A stretch of 64,000 bases of DNA, from the NCBI GenBank assembly GCA_965153455.1, contig OZ234493.1:29006213-29070212 (forward strand). The letters run 5' to 3'. The notes under the pieces were generated by a model, which did not search any database, was not told where the DNA came from, and saw only the letters and a list, made by a program, of their open reading frames with translations. Of the stretch, positions 55,261-64,000 are shown in pieces. The first letter of the stretch is position 1. The number at the start of each line of letters is the position of its first letter. Origin of the DNA: Sphagnum compactum (Eukaryota > Bryophyta > Sphagnopsida > Sphagnales). The position numbers were made by a program, and so were the translations under genes.

Positions 55261-58200
55261 GAAAATGTTCACATCCAAGGTAAAAAGCTCTCAAAGTAGC
55301 ATAACCATTACAACCTAAAAGTTTACCTTGTTGTTGAATGCCACAAAAAATTATCACAAATTGAAATTTATAACTATAAATAAGTATTCAATCCTATGTA
55401 CTACCATCATCCTTTCAATTGAAGTTCATGTCAAACTTCATGTAACCATCCTTTCTGTGAACACGGAAAAAATTGGTAGGAGAAAGTTCAACAACACCAC
55501 AACTTGCATGTATATATTTATTGTTCAACATCATTGCATCACAAATTTCCAATACCACAAAATTTCAATAAAATCCATTCAAAAATTGTAAAACAATATA
55601 TACGTGCAATATATATGGGTTTCCAAATGTAAAAATGGCACAAATATATGTGTATATCTATATAATTTATATATATATGATGTGGTTTTTTTACTTGTGA
55701 TGTTTTGATGTGAAGTACATAGGATTTACATTTTAATTGAATCCGTGTAATTATTGTCATGTAATTTTACATAAAACTATGTTATTTTTCTATGAACCTA
55801 TGAAAATTAGATTTCACACAAAATTTGTATGAACCTATGAAGCCTAGTAAGTTTGTGATATGAAAATTATCAACATGAAAAATGTAGTAAAAAATAGTAA
55901 TCCAACTTTATGTATTATTAACATCATTCGTTTATATTCAAAAAATATATCGATGCAATCTTACTTGAATCCATTTTCGTGTGCATTAGTGTCATGTGCA
56001 TTGTTATTAGTGTTTAATATCAAATTTTGATGTACAACACTCCATTCCTTATTATGTTTGATTCAATTATGTGTCTTATACCTTGAAATCTTATAATTGT
56101 CTGTATAAAATCTTTTCTTGTGCATGTGTTTTTTTTTTCTCAATTTACAAGTTCACAGCATGGATGTGGTGAAATAACCATAAAATAAACCATGATAAAT
56201 AAGTTTTATATTGGTCATAAAAACTATATTATGTAACCATTCAATTTGCAATTACATACGACTTTCTATCATTTACAACTATGTTTTATCATTTTTACAA
56301 GTAGTCACCATCCTTTTAAATTTGCTATTATTTTTGTGATTATCTTACAACTACTAAATTGCACATCCTTCCATATTGACTAATTTCATAAAATTTTCAT
56401 TCAATAAAAGGCCCTATATTCATTTAATCACAAAATTAATTGCAACTTTATTATTTTTTATGGTGTGCCTATATTTTTAATGTACATTAGGATATTGTGG
56501 ACATTAAGAGTATATTTAGCTTGTATCCAATGTATATTAAACATCTATTAAGCATATTTAACATATTTAAATCTATTTAATTCATATTCAAAATACATTA
56601 AACATATTTAACTTTAATTGATCGTATATTAAAATTTACAAAATTATTTTGATTTCATATGTTTTGCTTAAAAATATACCATGTCTATTTTAAGGTATGA
56701 TCAAATTATATTTATGACAAGGTCATATTAAAATGATATAATCATCATATTAAATGAATATTAATTATTGATAGAGTATTACTATCCACTAATTGATTAA
56801 TTAGTATACATCATGAAATATTCATTTAATTTAATTGTTTAATTTAATTTTAACTAACATTAACCAATATATAATAATTGATAATTTAGTTAGTTACTTC
56901 AAAAACTTTAATTCCTTAATTACATATTAAACCGTAAATCAATAAAATAATTAATAATGAATTATTACCATCAATTAATTGATTGATTAATGTAAAAACA
57001 TGTAATAATAGTTAGTTGATTAAAATTATTTAATATTTAATAATGATTAATTTCAATTTATTAATTATTAATTACTATCAAATAATAATTTGAATGTAAA
57101 TAATTATTATATGAATTAATCAGTGTAATTCAGAGAATTAGTTCTTTATTTAATTTAGATAATTATTTTCTAAATACTTAACTAAATGACTAATTTTTTT
57201 GAATTGGACTGATTAATACAAATATTTAGCTCAAATAATGAATTATCAAATGACCAATTCAGATTATTAATATCAAATAAGAATTTATTTAAATTTAGAT
57301 AAATTTGTAGATCAAGGCAGATGAAATTAACTCAAGTGTTTGTTATTAAGATGTTTTTATTGAAGTTTCATTTTATCTGAAATTATTTTTGAGTAATTTT
57401 TATTTAAATTTCACTATATTTCATGCATATTACTTATATTACATCAATCAAGATGTGATGATGATATAATACAAATAATGCAAATTGTGTTATGATTTTT
57501 TCTAATGGCAGAATAGTTCAATATCCAATTACCACTCCATCTTATGTGATGAAAATGAAAATATTGTCATAAAACACGAATTTAAATGCATTAAGTTTAG
57601 ATCTTTAAAAAAATTAAATTTAAAATTGCATTGGTTTGAGTTTAAAATTTCACTCATGTGACTTCAAAAAATACCACATAAAATGAATGAATTGAAATCT
57701 AATGAAATTGTAATTTGAAAATTGTTTATTTTCTTGTGAATTTGCATCTTCGTGATTTTTGTGTAACCCTAAGTTGTTTCAATGGTCATACAATGAATAA
57801 TAAATAGTGGAAAATTTGGTGTTAATTGATGTTATTAAGTTCAAATATATATTGTATTTTATGTCAAATTAGACCAAAATATGGAATGATTTTTATCGAT
57901 ATGAAATCCTAATAATGAAAATAACTTTAAATATATATATGTTTTTAATTGTTATATATTATTATTATCATTTAAATGTGGTTTTGACCATTAAAATTGC
58001 ATAATTTGAAAGACTTCCTTGAAAACAAAATGTATTTTGTTATGTAAGAGAAACAAAGGATAAATTTTGATGAAAATTTAGATGTGTTATGTATATGCAT
58101 AACACATCTTACATAACATTTGGTATGTACATACATTCATATAATTAATATTGTGTTAAACAACAACTTTATTAACGAGCACAATACCTAAATTACCATT

Positions 58201-61200
58201 AATGCATTACAAGAATTTGTTTTATTTTATTTTGAAATAATGAAGTGAATCAACTTGGTTGCGATTTTTTTATTATCACAACCAAGGTTTTTTTTTCAAT
58301 TATTTAATGTAACCAAATTGGTAATCATTTGCAAAAACAAATTTGACCAAATTTAGACATAGACCAAATATGAAATTAGGAAATTTTAATAATCCTTTTA
58401 TAAAATGACATGAATTCATTGAAATGAGTTATAAGGATGATGAAATGATTTTATGACATAGTTAATTAAATATATAATTGTCTACAAATTTATGGCAAGT
58501 TGAAATTATAATGTGAGTTTATCACAAATTATAGTCATTTCATTCATATATGATAATTCGTGACAAACAAATAATTCACTAAAATAGGTGGTGTGTGCAA
58601 AATTTGAATATATAATTAATGAAAAATTAGGTTTATGTAAGTATTGCATAATGAAACATGTCATTTCATAAAAGGTATCAATAGAGATACCATAACATTT
58701 GAATGTGTTTGTGACATGGGTAATTTAATATTCAACATACCGATATTTCTATAATATTTTAAGTTTTGACACATTCATCATTGCCATGTTTAACTATTTT
58801 TTATGTAATTCAATATGTGTCATATCTTGCAATAAGTTCATTAAAATTTGCAATATGAATGCAAGGATTAAAACACAATACAAAATTAATTTATGAAATT
58901 TAGCCAATTTTTTTTTAGCTGAGTGAAAATTTTAAAACTTTAATTTTTGTTATTCACTAAATTCTTTCAACTACTTTATAAAGCATTCACTTTTGAAAAT
59001 GGCATCACTTTTATCTTAATATTTTATTCATGACATGCATTATGCCATGATTTAACCTTTGATTATGATCAAAGTTAGGTTAAACATAACAATCAAATCA
59101 ATCCCAAATCCAATGCATATGAGAAATGAGAGTAGTGAAAAAATAAAAATGAAAAGGCATTTGTGGGAGTCAAAGGTCGAAAACCCTAAGGGGTCCATTT
59201 CCTCCCTTTTTGGGGTTTCAAAACCTTGAAATTATTTTTAAATATATATAATAAATTGGAGCTTGGAAACTTGTTTTTTATTGCAATATGTAAAGAGTGT
59301 TTTAATGATATTAATGTATAAGGTGGCAAATTATGCAATTTTCTTGAACATTTTATGACACATAAAGTTTGTATGATGATCACACACTTACAATAACGAT
59401 CGAACTTTTTATTGAACATGAATTAGTTTTTAATTGTTGAATATACCACCCTAAACCTTTACTAACATGGAACGAGAGCCTTTGCCCATTATGTTGGGTG
59501 TGTTTCATGCTCAACATAACTTGTATATTATTTCAAAAAGAAAGTCAATTGCAAGTTTGAATTGAATCAAAAGTTTGTACATGGGTTTTGCAATTCAAAG
59601 GATTTATGATTTTCGGTTTGTAATTGGACATAGTTAAAACATTTACATTTAAACATATATTTTTAAAAATTGTAGATTTTTTAACTAACTACTTCCAAGT
59701 TTGGAAAATACAACTAGGCCATGTACCTAGATGTAGGGATGGGTATTGGTAAAATAATAAGGGTAGGTTTGGATAAATGATAATAGATCCTACATATTGA
59801 GTGCCAAACACATGTTTTGTCTTTTTACCATGTATCCCAAACTTTATAATGTTTAACATAATGTGCATTTTTAACAAACCACCCTATGTGGTGCGTTTTT
59901 GTGGCAAACCATGACACATGCGTTGTAATGTTGTTTAATTAGTGTCATGCATTACTAGATCAACACCCAACACTATCAAAAGTAATAAAATCACATTCAT
60001 GAAAACATGATAGTTGTGACTTTAAAGTCACACCATGGGAATAGATTCCCAAATATGAAATTTGTTAACCCTTGTTCACATTGAATTTGGTTCCAACAAC
60101 ATAACGAATTACAAAAAAATATTATCATGTAGTGGTGAGTGGTGAAAACATAATTGGCTTGCTAAAAAAGAAGAGAATATAATGTAATACTAACTTGTAA
60201 TTACCAAGGTGTGCGAGCCATATCGACACAACCATGTGCGGTAGTTCAATTTTTAAGAGTTGCATCAAGAATATTCGAGTGTGGTAAGGTTATTAGGGGT
60301 TTTTAGTAACTTCATGTTAGAATAAGGAATGAAGAATGCATAATGTGCATGCCATAAATTTTGGCCTTTAAACATCAACTAGATCCTTTTTTTTTTGGTT
60401 CAAGAGCCTAATGAAATAAATATATGTTACCATTAACCCATGTTTATTTGCATAAAAAGGTGTCCAATTCTGAATGCCCAAACCTAAATTCAACTTAATT
60501 AAAATTTCATTCAATATATATTCAATTTCATTCAATATTGATGTGAACCGATGACATGGTACTACCAAAAAATCACTTATTCTTTAATTAACAGATTTGT
60601 CCCATTAAAAATTGCTAGTGATATAGTTTTGTCGGTGTTAAATATAATATTCCATGAGTAAATTAATTATCTATATATCATTAATGGGTCTTTGTTGTAC
60701 TCCATTACAATGAGTACCATGTAAACATACTAACTATGACAACATTCAATCCATTATAACTCTAGAGAATAATTTCACTAAACACGCAATGTTAAAACAC
60801 AATAGAATGGACGAAATAACATACTTTATATTTCAATAAATCATGAAGCTTTGTAATGTCTTTTTCCTTTCCTTCTTCTCATCACTCCTCTACTTACTTA
60901 CTCCCTCTCTAATAGATCAACATTAAAACATACATTATAACCCCTTTCAAGTCAATCGAAATGTATTTTTATACTCTCTGCAAAACGGTTATAATTGTTT
61001 AATTATCTGGCAAATCGAATACACTATGTTGTCATAACGATATGTTGCCATACCGATTTGCCTGTACTATCATACTGATTTGCTTACTTTGTTATCTCGA
61101 CTTATCTATACATATCGACTTGCCTGTTTGTTTATTGTTTTATATATCCTTTTCCTAACAAAACCATTTTCAAATGATTAGATTTTTCAACATTTACGTT

Positions 61201-64000
61201 CCCAACATGATTTTTGATTAACCATAAAAAAATGATTATCAATTTGAATAAAAACTACCTTAGAGAAACCAAGATCATGGATGGTGATTCCATCATTGGG
61301 GCATATCAAGATTGCCATGAAGGACATCCTTCACCTTGGGATATCCTTAGGGCATGTTAGGCCATTTCAAAACATCCTTCCAACCTCCTTCTAAAAAAGC
61401 TTAAAAAATTTACTTCCCTATTTTTAAAAACCTAAATTTACCTTTCCCATTCAAGCAAAGGTTTCCAACTTAGTGGTCTCATTTCAATGCACCCATTGTC
61501 CTTCCTTGGAAACTTGTTGTCCACTTTGTCAAGATTCCCCATTGTTCATTCATGATGAAACTCCCAAAACAAAACAATAAAGTGGTGTCCATCCCAATGC
61601 CCATGTTGTGACTTTTAACACTTTTTTCATTATCCCAAAATGTGGCTTTTGTGACTTGGACATTATACAACTATGCCTTAAATCTAATCAAGTGAACCAA
61701 TGTGTCCTACTTGATTAATAATGATCATGATTATAGGATTAAATACAATATAACTATCATAATACTTGAATGGATTCAACATTTTGATGTGGAATAATTA
61801 AAATGCATTTTGGCACATTAAATATTATTTTTCAATGCTTTTAACCCACATTATGAATTTCTTCACGTTTTCAACATGAATGAAAAAAAAATCATTTTTC
61901 ATCCATTTTAATGCACATTAATCATTTGCTACATTTTTGGGTTCTTATTTGCATGTGCATTTACCTGAATTCTTATTTGTTAATTGTGAGGTCTTTGATA
62001 TGTCATCGAAACATAACTACTCCTATGTTTATATGAAATAATAACAATTTTGCAAGCCATATGCACCTTGTGGACAATATATGTATTTTTCATGATATAG
62101 GAATTGTTTCTACAATAGAAAAGAAACAAGATTGCCCCTGAATTACCTATTGGGAATTTGAACACAATAACTCAAGCTAGTGGTTAATTAATGGGGATAA
62201 TAAAGATGATGATCAATTACCATTTCCCTATAGAAACTTGTAGAATGGGGTTATTGATCTACTAAATATATATTCATAAGAGCCAAACGCATAAATAGGT
62301 TGGTAATAATCCCAAGTATAAATATGTTGCAATTATATAACAATATAAATTGTTAATTATATATTTTGAATTATGTGATGTAGTCTAAAAAGTAATTTTG
62401 ATTAATATCCAAATAAAATAATGCAAATATCGTGGCATGACCTTCATGTATTTTACACCTTTATTTTTATGTCATGGAATGCACCTTTATGCCCAATTAT
62501 ATCAAGTGTGTGGTTAATAGGCTCATCCAATGACCTCTTGTTTGGCATAAATAATTAATTATTGGTGAATTTGGATAGTTCATGACATTTATTATTTTTC
62601 TAAATATCAATACACTATGTTTTGAAAAAGTGAATTTATTTTTCATCTCATTAATTTATATCCTTAAAATTAAAAAAATCTACAAGGACACCTATGAATT
62701 TTATCAATTTAATTTCTATTGATTCATTAGGTTGCAAATCTATTTAAAAGAAATCCAATCTTGGGTCTTTTTAAAAAGAAAACATGTTGTCAATTTAGTT
62801 GATATTTTATGAAAAACTAGTTTCAAATACCACCATAGTGGAATCTCACAAGCATCCAAATATAAGTGAACAAGATACCCTAAAGGATTCATAAATATGT
62901 GCATGTGAATTTATGAATGTTTACATTATCTATCAATTGAAGAAACTAGTTTGTTGAGGTAGGTAGTTTGTTTGTTGTGTTGAAATCTCCCAAATTGTGG
63001 TGCCCTCCATCATGTTATTGGTATTGTTGGAAAGCCCTTGAAACATATGATACAATATCAACTACACTACAGGTTTGGCAAAAGAGAAATGAATTCCAAA
63101 TTTTTTTTAGCCATCTTGAGATTTTCCCCCAAAAAACCATGTAGACTTTTGATGTTAAAGAGTTGACCCAAATCCAAGTTGAAACTAATGATGTTTTGCC
63201 AATATGAAAAACAATTTTGTCACATGTTTATAAATTAAGGATTAAGGATATGCAATCACAATTAATTTTAACTTGCATTCACATTGAAGTTTCTAATGGA
63301 CCATCGCATATTGTAGTACCTTTTTTAGGTTCAACATTAATGTGCCGAATAATTAATATAATTTGAAGATTCTGATTTGGCACTTGAGTTTTTGATTAGG
63401 AAAATTTTGGCATATAAGGAATAAATTCAATATTATTGTTATTGTATTCATCAATTTCCTGTTGTGCTTTTGGTTAGATTAACGAAAAGCTTCATTACTG
63501 TGTTGAACTAATTGTGGGTTCGAATTTGGCCACTATGATTGAATTTTTGAGATTTTTGACATTTAATGTTTTTTTTTGAAAAATTCGGCCAAAGTGAAAA
63601 TAATGTAATTTGTGCAAAATTTGAAAATGTAATATAGTAATAATATTAAAAGCCTCCTTTTGATTAAACAAAAATTCAATGCATGCTAATTCTTTTCATC
63701 ATTGTTTTTTTCTTAGGTACATGGAGGGTAGTTAATACCAACTTGTGAGAAACATTCAAAATAATTGATTGTTTTACATGTATGAAAATTGGCAACTTTG
63801 AGAACCAATTGAATTTGTAAAAATAAACATCCTAATACCCTAGTTGATTTTCACAAGACCTAATTTTCTTGGAATGAATTAGATCAATATTTAAAAATTT
63901 ACAAAAAAATCGAAACTATTAGTTTTCACAAAAATGTGAGAACCACCCGACATTGGTTTAAATTTTAAACCATAGTGTAAAAGTTATTGAATATTAAACA
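55261..64000. other. Long AT-rich, gene-empty region
   Basis: In 8.7 kb no frame reaches 90 codons and none has a recognisable motif. 56,500-57,300 is almost pure A+T with TTAATTAATTGATT-type words. Short palindromes include AGATGTGTTATG...CATAACACATCT (58,080-58,109) and GTGACTTTAAAGTCAC (60,016-60,031). A loose repeat of 'gatttgcctgt / cgacttgcctg' lies at about 61,045-61,130. It may be old transposon DNA too decayed to classify. Confidence 0.5.

Overview
This is nuclear DNA of a land plant. The evidence is a complete jasmonate-ZIM-domain (JAZ/TIFY) repressor gene with plant-type introns, a plant-type PHD plus AAA-ATPase gene, TTTAGGG-type telomere-like motifs, LTR retrotransposons with initiator-Met-tRNA primer sites, and PIF/Harbinger and hAT fossils of the kinds common in plants. 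Genes are sparse in AT-rich, transposon-filled DNA, and the JAZ protein is unusually long. I lean towards a non-flowering lineage, but the sequence alone does not settle it.

Layout. 1-10,100 holds decayed transposon DNA: two fragments of one reverse-transcriptase element, a SINE-like copy and a 565-bp MITE-like element with inverted ends and 8-bp flanking repeats. 10,100-11,343 is the microsatellite-rich upstream region of the JAZ gene, and 11,344-14,781 (+) is its coding span, which I resolve into 7 exons encoding 706 aa. 14,782-25,200 is intergenic, with tandem repeats, a Harbinger pseudogene and a 388-bp hAT-like MITE candidate. 25,201-26,682 (-) is a 3-exon gene for a 137-aa membrane protein that no single ORF shows. 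27,430-39,350 is a nest of mobile DNA: hAT fragments surround a convergent Ty1/copia-Ty3/gypsy composite (28,032-35,569), followed by a 33-bp minisatellite. 39,350-43,840 is intergenic. 43,844-52,292 (-) is a 10-exon gene encoding a 1,817-aa PHD/AAA-ATPase. 52,293-55,260 holds its upstream 57-bp tandem repeat and a second Harbinger pseudogene. 55,300-64,000 is AT-rich DNA with no gene I can support.

All three intron-containing models close exactly. Splice phases match at every junction, and the coding sums are 2,121, 414 and 5,454 nt, all divisible by three. The genes do not form a shared pathway. JAZ is a hormone-signalling repressor, the AAA protein is probably a chromatin-associated ATPase, and the small membrane protein is of unknown role.

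The most interesting observations are: an in-frame stop placed at the donor of the conserved Jas intron, so that retaining the intron would give a repressor lacking the PY end; a copia element whose primer site matches the anticodon arm rather than the 3' end of initiator Met tRNA; and the copia/gypsy pair joined tail to tail as if integrated as one unit.
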